DNA of 64,000 bases from Pegoplata infirma (GCA_963921195.1 OY992537.1:64220400-64284399); one strand, 5' to 3'; shown: positions 46,127 to 57,348, numbered from the stretch's first letter. Numbers and translations are program-made. Notes: generated from the sequence alone by a model not told the origin.

Positions 46127-46700
46127 AAATTGTTGATGAATTGATGAAAAATAATATGAAAAAAAAAAAAAAATTTTAGTGAGAAAAAAATTGATAATAA
46201 AAAATTTGATAAAAAAATTTGATGAAAGAAAAATGATGAAAAGAAAATATGATAAAAAAAAAATTTATGAAAAAAAAATTTTGATGAAAAAAAAAATTGA
46301 TGAAAAAAAAATTTATGAAAAAAATTATATGAAAAAACAAAAACATTATGAAAAAAAAAAATTTGATGAAAATAAAAATTTGATAAAAAAAAAACATTAA
46401 TGAAAAAAAAAAAAAATATGAAAAAAAATTTGATAAAAAAAAAAATATAAAAAAAATTTGCTAAAAAAAAAAAATTATAAAAAAAAAAAATTGATAAAAA
46501 AAAATGATGAAAAAAAAGTTTTATGAAAAAAAATTTTATGAAAAAAAATTTTATGAAAAAAAAATTTTATGAAAAAAAAATTTATGAAAAAAAAATTGCT
46601 GAAAAAAAAATTGTTGGAAAAAAAAAAATTTAATGGAAAAAAAAATTATGAAAAAAAAAATTTTTGATGAAAAAATAAAAATTTGATGAAAACAATTTTT
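46127..46700 (+). repeat. GATGAAAAAAAATTT simple repeat tract
   Basis: Irregular tandem GATGAAAA/ATTTATGAAAA units belonging to the REP-A copy. Lys- and Phe-rich frames on either strand are artefacts. Confidence 0.82.
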
Positions 46701-46945
46701 TTTTTGTTGAAAAATAATTATGTTACTTTTTATTCACCAGCTGGTAAAAAACGGTTTTATTCACCACGAAGTGAATTAATATCCAAGTTACAAACCCAAG
46801 TTATTAAAATTTTTGGTTTTAAGAAAATGGAAATAGTAATTCTTGTTTTATTTTTCGTTAATTGTTAGCTTATATAGTCAAACTGAGGTGGCGTCCTGCA
46901 ACTTTTTTAAAATTAGACACCAGCCTAAAAACATTATCATGTTAA

Positions 46946-47290
46946 AAATGAGGAATAGAGTTGGAGAAAGAATGAAATATAAATGAAGCTCTTTTGATGA
47001 GACCCCATCTAAAACAACACGTATAGTGCGGTTTTTTGTAAAATCGTGAGAAGTCGTTACCGACATCGATCGTAATTTTTACTCTCACCCAAAATGATGG
47101 AGCGACCAACTTGAACATTCCGAAAGAAACGACAAGGAAGCCAAATAGTCGGCAAAACTGCCGCCCGGTATGAGGATTTGAAAAGATTTGCCAATGGTCG
47201 TCTTAACGCCGAAGAGCACCGGGTTAGCATCAGCGCTGTTATTCCATCCAGCCCCTGTGGCTTGTTCACGTTGAGATCTGCAAGAAATCC
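46946..47290 (-). pseudogene. Reverse transcriptase fragment, opposite strand
   Basis: On the minus strand, 47290 down to about 47130 encodes NVNKPQGLDGITALML, then RRPLANLFKSSY and PTIW. This is the segment of non-LTR reverse transcriptase that normally precedes the NYRPI motif. The frame decays after PTIW and ends at about 47057. It lies head to head with the RT at 47291-49171, whose preserved part begins at NNYRPI. This is what a 5' inversion by twin priming would leave, but its worse state of preservation could also mean an unrelated older element. 46946-47050 is unassigned. Confidence 0.6.
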
Positions 47291-49171
47291 GATTGCAACA
47301 ACTATAAATCCGATTGCAACAACTATAGACCAATCGCAATACTACCAGTGATTGAGAAAATACTAGAAGAAATTGTAGTTCGAAGAATCACTGAATACTT
47401 AGGCAAATATAACATCATAAATGGAAACCAATATGGATTTCAAAAAGGGAAGAGTATAAATAAGCTACTAGGCAACTTTACGAACCATATCAGCAACTGT
47501 CTTAGTAAAAGTCTCAACTGTCTAGTATTATTTATAGACTTCAGCAAAGCATTTGATACTCTATCTCATACACAACTTATTGAAGTGCTAGAACGAAATG
47601 GTATCAGAGGAAATACTTTGCAATGGTTTAAAAACTATCTAGAGTGCAGATCATACCGCGTTAAGATAAATAATAACCTCAGCAACGAAACTCCCTCTGA
47701 ATGGGGTGTACCTCAGGGATCTAAACTTGGCCCAATAATGTATATCATTTATGCAAACGAAATGATCACCTCATTACAGAATACTAATACATTTGCCTAC
47801 GCGGACGACACTGCCATTGTCATATCTCACAAAAACATAGATGTTGCCACAGTACAAATGCAAAATCAATTGGACATTGCAGCAAAATGGTGCCATGATA
47901 ATGGGCTAATCATCAACGCATCAAAAACAAAAATTATGCATATAAGGCCGAACCATATAAGATACACAGACATAAATTTAACATATCATGACACTGATTG
48001 TCTTCACAATACAGCCAACAACATATATAATTACAATGATACTTGTTCTACAAAAATTGAACTAGTAAACTCCTATAAATATCTGGGAGTACACGTCGAT
48101 AATCATTTTAACTGGAATATACATGTAAAAAACTTGCAAACAAAACTAAGGAAATCAGCATTTATGTTATACCACCTAAGCAACTGTGCAACATATAGCG
48201 TACTAAGGCAAGCGTATTTCTCCTTAGCTGAATCGTATATTAGGCATGGGATAACGGCATGGGGAAGCGCAACTTACTGCGGAGCGCTCCAGAAGACTCA
48301 AAACCGGATATTAAAAATTCTTTGGAACAATCATCGATTCTCGTTAAACAGCAAGAACGTCCTACAAAACAATATAAGCAACAACTCCACTAATAACACA
48401 AACCGCAACATTAACATTAACAACAACCTAAATAGCAACACTCAAAACAACATTGTCAACGAAATAAACAGCAACTTAAACACTATACAGCACAGTGGCA
48501 ACAACACCACATACAACAACACCACCGTTAATAACAACATAATTGTCAACAACACCAGCAACAACAATACAAACCTGATCAACATCGGGACAAATAATAA
48601 TAATAATAATAACAATGTTAACATCACACAACACATTGAAAACAACAACATCGCTATCAACCACAACACCGACACCAACCACACCAGCAACATCAACACA
48701 ACAACCCACACGATGAACATAATCGTCAACAACAACATCAGCAACAACAACACAACAAACCACAACATCAGCAACAACCAAACAACAAGCCACACTGCTG
48801 ACAACAATACTTCTAACACCAATAGAAACATCAATAACACTCCCAAAACCAAAACAAACTCAAACATCGACTCAAAAGATATTGCCAAAGAATTACACAT
48901 TCTCAACATAAAAAGTATTTATCACACAACACTCGCAAACGAGTTTAACAACGATCCACGATTCTTCCAAGTCATCAACCATGCATACAATACAAGACGG
49001 CGAGCTGAGGGAAGATTCAAGGTAGAGAGTTTCAAAAATAATTATGGAAAAAATACACTAAATGTTATAATGCCAACAATCTTTAATAAATTGCCAGTAG
49101 AATTAATCAATATTAGAAATAAGCACAAAATGAAAAAAGGTCTCAAAGACCACTACATAAATTCGCAATGA
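47291..49171 (+). CDS. Non-LTR reverse transcriptase, long open frame with Asn-rich insert
   Basis: The frame is open for about 620 codons. Motifs in order: NNYRPIAILP (about 47318), GFQKGKSINKLL, FIDFSKAFDTL (motif A), GVPQGSKLGP (motif B), FAYADDTAIV (motif C, catalytic Asp pair), NASKTKIM and YKYLGVHVD. The wording suits the CR1/L2/Rex-type branch rather than the RNase H LINEs nearby; I cannot place it more closely. From about 48358 to 48850 the protein becomes a low-complexity tract dominated by Asn with Thr, Ile, Ser and His. Normal LINE C-terminal sequence resumes after it, to a stop at 49169-49171. The 5' part is missing or inverted, and a 21 bp direct duplication (47285-47305 and 47306-47326) marks the junction. 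The 3' UTR ends in AATAAAG and a 30 bp poly(A). Confidence 0.85.
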   Translation, partial: DCNNYKSDCNNYRPIAILPVIEKILEEIVVRRITEYLGKYNIINGNQYGFQKGKSINKLLGNFTNHISNCLSKSLNCLVLFIDFSKAFDTLSHTQLIEVLERNGIRGNTLQWFKNYLECRSYRVKINNNLSNETPSEWGVPQGSKLGPIMYIIYANEMITSLQNTNTFAYADDTAIVISHKNIDVATVQMQNQLDIAAKWCHDNGLIINASKTKIMHIRPNHIRYTDINLTYHDTDCLHNTANNIYNYNDTCSTKIELVNSYKYLGVHVDNHFNWNIHVKNLQTKLRKSAFMLYHLSNCATYSVLRQAYFSLAESYIRHGITAWGSATYCGALQKTQNRILKILWNNHRFSLNSKNVLQNNISNNSTNNTNRNININNNLNSNTQNNIVNEINSNLNTIQHSGNNTTYNNTTVNNNIIVNNTSNNNTNLINIGTNNNNNNNNVNITQHIENNNIAINHNTDTNHTSNINTTTHTMNIIVNNNISNNNTTNHNISNNQTTSHTADNNTSNTNRNINNTPKTKTNSNIDSKDIAKELHILNIKSIYHTTLANEFNNDPRFFQVINHAYNTRRRAEGRFKVESFKNNYGKNTLNVIMPTIFNKLPVELINIRNKHKMKKGLKDHYINSQ

Positions 49172-49282
49172 ATACATTAAAAACAATTTATTTATATTTA
49201 TTCACTTCCTGCAGACAAGCTGAATGGCTTCGCGGGGTTAGAATTAAGAAACCAAATTGTATTTTCTAAATAAAGAATTCTG

Positions 49283-49316
<34 letters not shown>
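49172..49316 (+). terminator. LINE 3' UTR, AATAAA and poly(A) tail
   Basis: A short 3' UTR with ATTTTCTAAATAAAGAATTC, then 30 consecutive A (49287-49316). CTTTTGAT occurs at 46991-46998 and again at 49321-49328 and is a possible 8 bp target duplication for the whole insertion, although four bases separate it from the poly(A). Confidence 0.75.
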
Positions 49317-49320
<4 letters not shown>

Positions 49321-49639
49321 CTTTTGATTGCTCGGGCACGAGACAAGAGCTAAATTTTCAAACTGGGTTTAAGTTGTTGGTTGCCAAGGGTGGGACTCAC
49401 CAAAAGCCACCATCTTGGCGAGAAAAAGCTTAAATATATTATTTTTTATCAAGTTTTTAGCGATATTTATCAAGTTTTTAGCGGCTAAATTGAAGCTTAG
49501 TGGAAAGTATATTTGGCTCGACACTGCATATTTTCCTAAATCGGGGCCAATGCCACCGGAGAGGTGAGCGGTCTGATTCGGGAGTCTGAATCTAGGGACA
49601 CCAGTTAGTAGAGTGCTAATCAGGAATGGGCACATGGGT
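49317..49639. other. Gene-free stretch
   Basis: Less AT-rich than its surroundings. The minus-strand frame at 49369-49635 is open for 88 codons but matches no domain I recognise. It may be another retroelement remnant. Confidence 0.35.
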
Positions 49640-50010
49640 AGGCGTGTGAGACTACACGATAGAATTGGCCTTCCAATGATTTGAAACGCACAAGTGAGTT
49701 CATACCGCTTTCAAGACGAGAGATTTCGAGATCTTGGTTGCTGCAATTACCGGACACTGCCTTATAGGAAATCACGCTGAGAGGTTAAATGCATCGTCAA
49801 ATGATTTTTGTCGATGTTGCATGTATGTGAAGGTGTTGGAAACTATACAACACTTTATCTTGAATTGCCTAGCACTTTCTGATCAGAGACTTGCTGCACT
49901 GGGATCTAGGGAGCTGCTTGATCTTTTTGATTGGACTTGCCTCACTGGGATTTAGGGAGCTACACGATCCTTCTTATTTGTCGGACGCCATTACAGTCCC
50001 GTGGTAGCAA
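49640..50010 (+). pseudogene. LINE 3' end fragment (RNase H LINE family)
   Basis: Matches 43090-43500: GTGTGAGACTACACGA, AATTACCGGACACTG.CTTATAGG, GTTGGAAACTATACAACACT and CACTTTCTGATCAGAGACTT. It encodes the end of RNase H and the Cys/His knuckle. It has several stops, and the last section (GGGATCTAGGGAGCTG / GGGATTTAGGGAGCT) is duplicated. Confidence 0.75.
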
Positions 50011-50344
50011 ATAACCTCATAGTCTTACAACCAAACCGATATTTCCAAAAAAAAATTTGTTTAAATATTTTTTTTTTGCTGAAGGAGAGATTCAAATTTT
50101 TAAGTTTATAAGACTATTATTTAGGAACTCACAAAAGTATTAAAACACAATTTCTAACCCCCTTTTACCCTCTTAGAATCAGAACTTCCTAAAAGTTTGT
50201 TTTCAGAATGTTTTGTTCCTTGTGGCCATTATTTCAGGAGATTGAAAAAGTACCAATGTACACTTTTAACATGATAATGTTTTTAGGCCGGTGCCTAATT
50301 TTAAAAAAGTTGCAGGATGCATCCTCAGTTTGACTATATAAGCT
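50011..50344. repeat. LINE-linked repeat and REP-A terminal fragment
   Basis: 50140-50260 repeats the sequence found beside the other LINEs (CTTAGAATCAGAACTTCC, ATTTCAGGAGATTGAAAAAG). 50263-50344 is the inverted REP-A end, from AACATGATAATGTTTTTAGG to CAGTTTGACTATATAAGC. Only the last 80 bp of REP-A is present. Confidence 0.6.
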
Positions 50345-53300
50345 AGGATAGGTTAGGTTGGATGGGCGCTCGCCATTTGGCGAATTCACTCGGAGGCCAT
50401 AAGTCTCATTGTGATTCCCTTAATCATATTTCCCTACTCCCCCTCTGAAACAAAGTTCTACTTTTTAAACCACCCCGTTTCCCTGAGGTATTCCGCTAGA
50501 GACGTCAATGAGACACCGCTAAGGCAATCCAGGTCAGGCGGCTCCTCATTAGGCCCGGACATTCGCATAGCAAGTGCTTCACTGACTCCTCTTCCTCCAC
50601 TTCCCCACAGCTTCTACAATAGTCCCTACCAGAAATTCCCATACGCACGGCCATTTGGCCAATTATACAGTGTCCTGTAAGTACTCCAATTAATAGGCTA
50701 ACCGTCTGTTTGCCAAAAGTAAGAAGACTTTTTGTCCTCTTAGGATTCGGCAGTGGCCACAGCGTTCTAGATATCCTGCGCGTAGTCAGTGATATCCACC
50801 TATCCTTCATCCTATTTTCAGATATTCTATCAATTTCTTTCATCAATTCCACTATAGGAACCGAGACGACAGGTTCTACACGTTCCCCAACCGATTGAGA
50901 GCCATTCCTCGCACATTCATCAGCCAATTCGTTCCCAGCGACCCCACTATGGCCTGGGACCCAGATTAGCTTGATTGTGTGCTGACTGATTCGACGAAGA
51001 GATTGTATACAATTCATAACTATTCCCGATTTTACAGTATTTGACTCTAAGGCCTTCAGAGCTGCGAGACTATCCACGAAAATGTTAATGACGCAAGGAC
51101 GAAGGTCCTTTGTCAATTGCAAGCACCTCAGCCTGGAAAACACTACACTTATCCGGAAGCCTCAATGAGACCCCGATTTCGAGGCATTCAGAGTGAACTC
51201 CCGAACCCGTACCCATCTCCATCTTTGATCCGTCTGTAAAGATTGAGAACGCATTCTCTGTAATAACAGAGTTTCCCGCCTAGTCTTCCCTAGTCGGTAT
51301 TTGGACTTTGAAGGTTCTGTCAAAGTTCGTCTGTGGTGAGATATAGTCGGTTCTCTTTTCCAGTTCCGTCCAGTTCTTCTGCAGGTGTAAAAAGCACATA
51401 ACGACTTTTTCATCCTTTCCTCTGTGTTTCTTTTCTACACTCAAAAAAAAAGTTTGTAAAATGACATAAAATCCCCGTGATTTTACGGGGCAGGTTTTGT
51501 AAAATATGTACTAGCAAGAATCCCCGTAATGTTACGGGGATAATTTGTAAATTGATTTAACAAAAGAAAATGTAAATTTACAATTTTTTTTGTAAAATAT
51601 TAACTTCGAGGTGAACATTTTTTTTGTAAATTTACAAAAAATTTGGTAAATTTACAAAACAAAATAGTAAACTTACAGAAAAAGGTTGTTATTTTACAAA
51701 GAAAAAATAGAAAATGAAAAAATAAATTGTAGATTAACAAATTATTTGGTTAAACTAATGTTTTTACCGCAAAAAAAATATTGAAAAACTCTTATATTTA
51801 CAATAATAATTGTAAATTTGCAAAAACAAAATTAATATTTAAAAAACAAATTGTAAACTTACAAAAAAAAGTTGTAAATTTACAAAATAAAGTAGAAAAT
51901 CAAAAACCAAAATTGTAAATTTACAAATTGTTTGGTTAAACTACTGTTTTTTATGGCAAAAACTTGTATATTTACACTAAAATGTGGTAAATTTAGAATT
52001 TTTATTGTATATATACCATTTTTTCTAATTTTTTTTGCCGTACAAAAAAAGTAGCTTAACCAAAAAATTTGTAAATTTACAATATTGTTTTTGATTTTCT
52101 ACTTCATTTTTGTAAAATTAGAACTTTTTTCGTAAGTATACAATTTTGTTTTTTAAATTTTCATATTTGTTTTGTAAATTTACAAAAAAATTGGTTTATT
52201 TACATATTTGTTTTGTAAATTTAAAGGTTTTTTCCATTGGTGCATCTTATTTTTCCTTCTTCGGCAGCTGGAGTAGCACTTCAACAACCTGAAATGATTT
52301 TTTTTTCACTTGAACACTTTTAACAAACTTTTTAATGTATAACACTGCACTTTCTTATTATTTTCGACATTTCGTTTTTCTTAAGTAGAACATATGAGAA
52401 TTGTAAAGGAGGCTACACAAAAAATTTCTTATATTTTCAGGAAAAATTAGTCAAAAAATAACAATTTTTTTTTGAATTTTTAATTATTTTCATAAGTATT
52501 TTTAAAAAATCGGAAAATTTTTTTTGGATATTGTAGATTGGATGTTTAAGTACCTGTTAAAATAATAAAAACTTAATTTTTAATAATTGGCAGCTTTTTA
52601 TTGACATTTTAGGTGCCAAATTTAAAAAAAAAATACCAAAAATATGGTAAAATTGCAAAAAAAAAAATGGTAAAAATACAAAAAAAAACAAGAACAATTA
52701 TATAGTAGAAAAACATAAAAATTGTGGTATTTTACTTAACGCAAATTACCAAAAATTGTGTAAAAATTCAATTTTTTTGCCAAAGCTTAAAATTAGTTGA
52801 ACAATTTTTGTGTCCGGAACTTAAAAAAATGCCAAACATTTTTTTTAATAAATTTTTTTATTTATAAAAAATGATTTTTAGCTAAATTTTTTCTCCAAAA
52901 CGCAAAAAAAAATCTGAACTTAGAAAATTTTTGCGTGAATAATCAATTTTTTTTTTGTAAAACAACATTAATTCTATTAATAAAATAAGTTTTGTAATAT
53001 TACAATGGAATTTTGTACTTTTCAATACATACATTTCAAACTGAAAACCTTGTAAACGATCTTAACAAAAAATGTTTCTAATAACTGAAAACCTTGTAAA
53101 CGATCTTAAAAAATGCTTGTAATAAAATATTTTTTTGGTAGAAAGACTAAATAACACCAAGTAAAATTTTGTTGTACAATTACAGTTTTCTTGTGTAAAA
53201 AAACTAAACACCTTGTGATATTTTTTTAATTTGTAAAATAATTCACTTTTTTGTAAACTTACCTAAAAAATTTGTAAAATAAATTTACCAACATATAATA

Positions 53301-54000
53301 GTAAAATTACAAAGCAAACTGTAGTTTTCGTTTTATTAAATATACAACAATTTTTGTAAAAAGACAAAAATATTAGTAAAATAGAATTACAAGACCTTTT
53401 ACTTGTAATTTTACAAACTTTTTTTTTTGAGTGTAATAAAGCTTTGAGTCCAGGATCACACCCAGGTATTTCGCCTCATTGGATAACTCCAGGGTGATTC
53501 CATCTAATTTGGGAAGGACAAACTTGTCTATCTTAGTCCTCTTTGTGAACAAGACGAGTTCGGTTTTGGCGGGATTGACTCCCAGACCGTTGTTCCTTGC
53601 CCACTTGGAGAATATCTTAAGCGCTGATTCCATGACTTCGCTAATCGTTGGTAAAAACTTACCTTTTATTAGGATCACAACGTCATCAGCGTAAGCAACC
53701 GCCTAGATACCCATTTCGTTGAGTGACTCGAGGATTTCATTTATTACAATATTCCACAGAAGAGGAGAGATGACTCCTCCTTGTGGAGTGCCCCTTGTAA
53801 CTATTTTCCACGCCTCACCATCACCTATCTTCGAGTTAATTGCCCTGCTTTTCAGCATATTGCCCGTTCATAAGGTAATCTGTGTGTTCGTGCCTGTATT
53901 CTGTAGGGAATTAAGAATAGATGATATTTTGACATTGTTGAAGTCACCTTCAACGTCCAAAAATGATGACAAAACATACTCTTACATATTTCTGGATATA
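50345..54000 (-). pseudogene. Second RNase H LINE, minus strand, split by a MITE
   Basis: Reading on the minus strand: from about 53965 FLDVEGDFNNV (motif A), RGTPQGGVISPLLWN (motif B), YADDVVILI (motif C), NPAKTELVLFTK and AKYLGVILDSKLY. The MITE 51438-53433 interrupts at this point. The frame resumes at 51430 with NTEERMKKSL, then RNase H: FTDGSK near 51240, FQAEVLAI near 51140, IFVDSLAALKAL near 51060, WVPGHSGVAGN near 50970 and ADECAR. All four carboxylates are visible. A Cys/His knuckle (CRSCGEVEEEESVKHLLCEC) follows near 50590. There are in-frame stops (for example before motif C) and a frameshift in RNase H near 51120. The 3' end is marked by CCAACCTAACCTATCCTAGC. 5' truncated near 54000. 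Same broad group as 40881-43484. Confidence 0.86.
51438..53433. mobile_element. TA-flanked MITE, about 2 kb, inside the LINE
   Basis: Ends CACTCAAAAAAAAAGTTTG and CAAACTTTTTTTTTTGAGTG with TA on both sides (51436-51437 and 53434-53435). The LINE frame is recovered on joining the flanks, apart from one stop. The inside is non-coding, filled with TTGTAAATTTACAA palindromes. At 52220-52640 there is a different stretch (GGCAGCTGGAGTAGCACTTC) that may be another insert. It is much longer than its relatives at 8414-9089. Confidence 0.8.
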
Positions 54001-55560
54001 CTCAATGGATTTTGGATTTTAACCCCAGGTTCTCTTTATTGGAGTGTGTACTTTACATATCTGCTTTGAAAAGGAACTTTCTTGCAAAATTCGGATACTT
54101 ATAAAGACGTAACCAAAAAAAGGACATCCATATAATGTCCTGATGGTATCATTGACCGTATCGAGTCCGGATTGCTTTCAAAAGTTAGGTTATTGTATTG
54201 GGAATTCGAATAAAAAAAATATAAATAACTTTAACATACACTTTTCCAATCCTAAAAAATTTGTCTGTTTTAAGGGCTTGGTCCACTCAAAAAGGCGATT
54301 TGATACAACTTTTCTGATGACAGATTCGTGTTTAGGAGGCAAAAATACTTTAGAAAATATTCTTTAGAAGTCTGTGCAAAAAAGTTGATTTTTGTAGAGT
54401 AGTGTTATTATTGCAGGTCCCTTTTTGTCCCATAGCATTGGAATATTCAAAAAAGTATGTTTTTCAGAATGTTTTTTTCGACGAAGGATCCTACATTCTT
54501 AATTTCAAGTCTTTTTTTTGGATTAGACTGTGCGATGATGAATGAGTATGTCAGTCAATGTCCTCGATTCTAAAATAGTTTTTTTTTTCCGCATTTAAGT
54601 TTATGGTGTTACGTAATCGATGTTGCCCAATTTTAAATTTTCTTACTTGCATATATTTTTTTTTTCCATTATTACTTATTTAACCAAAAGGCGTGAAAAA
54701 TAATAAAATCTAGTTAAATAATACAATAAGTAAAAGAAACAGAACGAATTAAATAGAAAAAAAACTAAGGACTGACCCTTAAATGCGGTTAAAAATAATT
54801 GCATTTTTATGTGAGTTAAATGCAGTTCGTGGCGGTGAAATGTAAAAAGAAAATAACATAACAAAGGATATTCCACAAACAAAACATGGCAAAAAAAAAA
54901 GGACAAATGCTCATTAACAAATACCATGTAACCAACACCAACTAACCAACCAACACATACAGGAACAAATACACCAGAATCTAATAGAGAAATGTATAAA
55001 AAAAACGACAAATTAGTGGTTTTAACACAGACATAAACGAATACTACAACTAAAAACGGTTAACAAAAATTTCAATTTTAAACAAAAGAGACGTTTTTTT
55101 TTTTTGTGTAAAAATATTTTTTTTATATTTTATAAAGAATTTTTCATTTTGCACATTGTGGTAAAAAATAATTTAATTTCTTTGTTTTTTTAAATCCTTA
55201 ACCACCATATAATTTTCACATAATTTTTTTTCTTGTTTTTTTGCTGTTAGTTTTTTTTTTGCCAAATGCCTGTAAAAACATGCTTGACATTCATGAAGAG
55301 AGAGAGATAACATATTCCAACTATACACTGACAAAAATTGTTTGTAATGTTGGTTCATATTCAATGAAAACGTTGTTGTATTAACAAACAATTACAACAA
55401 CAATTGCATCGTTAAATTGTTAATACAACATTTTTTAATTGAAAATGAATTAACAATGCACATTTTTTCAAAGATTATTTTCTATTTGTTATTCGTATTG
55501 AATTGAGGGAGACGTGACATGTCTCTTAATTTTTTTTGATTCTCTCTTCATAAATGAAAC
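54001..55560. other. Gene-free stretch
   Basis: 54410-54500 carries the LINE-linked repeat (AGGTCCCTTTTTGTCCCAT, GAAGGATCCTACATTC). 55330-55440 has AACAACGTTGTTGTATTAAC and TGTTAATACAACA palindromic words. No gene recognised; the minus frame at 54676-55011 is low-complexity and hydrophobic. Confidence 0.4.
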
Positions 55561-56948
55561 CAGTAAAAACTTGGTAATAAGTCCCCATTACCGTCTGCAT
55601 TCTATGTAATGAGGACTCGTTACCTGCTCGATTACTTCTTGTTAACAAATAATGAGTTACCGATAACCTCATATAGAACCGGTTACTTTTTATTAACAAA
55701 TAATGAGTTACCGATAACCTCATACAGGACCGGTTACTTCTTGTTAACAAATAATGAGTTACCGATAGCCTCATACAGAACCGGTTACTGGTAAATACAA
55801 TTTAAAATATTTGAGAAGTTGTCCAAATAATTTTTTTTTATTAAAATTAAAAATGCTAAAGAAAATTTAGAAAGAACTTGCACATTTAGCTTAAAAAATA
55901 CTAACATTTCTCTACATTTTCTAATAAATCTCCGTTAACAGAAATTTAAATTCAGGAATTCTGATTAAAATTGGGAACAGGCAAATTAAAGTTTAGAAAA
56001 CCAAATTGATATTTAAAAACCTGGATCTAGCTGACACTTGATAGTGATTAATTAGTCTTTACATAACTTCTATTGAAGTTTTCTGAATTTTAATTGGCTT
56101 TTTCTAAATTTTAATTGTTTTTCTAGAAATTTTGGGGCGTTTTTCAAATTTTAATTTAACTCATTTGTTTGCATTGTTGTTTAAAGTATGTTAAAACCGG
56201 TTAAAAGGTAAAAAACCATCATAGACAGTATTTCCCTTAAAAACTTACTCTTATATAGACTAAAACTTAAGATGGTGTTTAATGCGGTTTCCATGGGCTG
56301 AGCAGCAGTCGCTTCTTTAAATTTGTTATTGGTCCTGCCCTAATCAGCAAAATGTCCATTTCTACGATGTTCCAAGATATATTTTCGGTCCTTTTATTAT
56401 TTGAATTTTACAATCAAACATTTGGAGGGATGGATATCAACGTAAACATTGGTTCCGTTGGCATTTCTTACATTTAGATTGTAGAAATTTTCTCGCTTGG
56501 TTGCTCTTGAAATAACCGCGTTTAACATGAACTTTATCATCCTAACGAATAGGCAAATTTTGACGCAATTCCTTGCTGAGGGAAGACGGATAATTTTTAG
56601 GACTAATGCATGCTGCTATTTGGTAGCATTTTTGAAAGGAGTGGGCAAAGAGTTATTTTTGGGCTACTGGTAGCTACTTATTTTTAGGACTAATGTATGC
56701 TGTTATTTGGTAGAATTTTTGTAAGGACTGGGTAACGAGTTATTTTTGGGCTACTTGTAGCTCATTATTTGTGGTACTAATGTATGTAGTTTTTCAGTAG
56801 CATTCTCGTAAGCGAGTGGGTATGCGGTCATTACTCCAATGACATCGCCATGTTAAAATAATGAGTGTTTCACCAACCTAGTAACTAGATACCACCATCT
56901 ATTTTAAGGCGAAAACCCCATTACTTGGTAATAGAAGTTTTTACTGGG
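55561..56948. mobile_element. Inverted-terminal element with internal tandem repeats
   Basis: Left end CAGTAAAAACTTGGTAATAA and right end TTGGTAATAGAAGTTTTTACTGG are inverted. It contains three 51 bp units at about 55632-55792 and three roughly 95 bp units at about 56600-56830 (CTAATGTATGCTGTTATTTG, GAGTTATTTTTGGGCTACT). There is no coding capacity for a transposase. No convincing target duplication found. Confidence 0.6.
55632..55792. repeat. 51 bp tandem repeat, three copies
   Basis: Unit GTTACTTCTTGTTAACAAAT followed by AATGAGTTACCGATAACCTC and ATACAGAACCG. Copies differ by a few bases. 51 is a multiple of three, which keeps a spurious frame open on both strands. Confidence 0.88.
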
Positions 56949-57348
56949 AAGTGTATTTGAGGCACCGGGCAATCAAAGTTTTGGATTTTTTAACAGTTTT
57001 AAAAAAAATAAAAAAAAAAATATATGTCTTGCGACACCTCATATTTTAAAAGTTTGATGAGCTGAACACGAATATTAAAACCGGTCGAACCGTTTTCAAA
57101 ATATCGCTATTTTAAATTTGCGAAAAAAGGCGGTTGCTTCGTACGTTCAAGAAATTTTTTCCCCCCTTGACCCGTTCATAGAGCCTGAGACAGTCTTTCA
57201 TTTAAATTTATGCAAAATCCGATCATTTTAACCCGTGGCGCCCTTCGATTAAAGATTGAGTTTTTGGTGAAAATTTTCTAAGAAAGCAAAACTTTGATCG
57301 AATAGGGCCACGGATTAAAATTATCAGGTTTGGCTCAAATTAATTTAC
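56949..57348. other. Gene-free stretch
   Basis: No gene or terminal repeat recognised. Confidence 0.35.

Larger units (their letters stand above)
44752..46945 (+). mobile_element. REP-A modular repeat, copy with two insertions
   Basis: Module order as in 18618-21935: ATGCCTGCGAATTTTGAAC, GTGTACTTGCCAAAGCAAAG, TATAAAAGATTCGGCACC and AATATATCACTTG (the hAT site left empty). Then come TTCACGAAAAACAAAATTATG, an unrelated stretch at 45183-45487 with a hammerhead-like motif, a DINE-like element (45488-46126), the GATGAAAA tract to 46700, TTCACCAGCTGGTAAAAA and TTCACCACGAAGTGAA. It closes with TATATAGTCAAACTGAGGTG, GCGTCCTGCAAC and AAACATTATCATGTT. Non-coding. Confidence 0.7.

Noticed and set aside
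48442..48909. Leu/Val-rich hydrophobic frame on the minus strand
   Set aside because: Antisense of the Asn-rich part of the reverse transcriptase; AAC/AAT repeats read as GTT/ATT.
54676..55011. 111-codon hydrophobic minus-strand frame
   Set aside because: Low complexity Phe/Leu, typical of T-rich DNA; no signal of selection visible.
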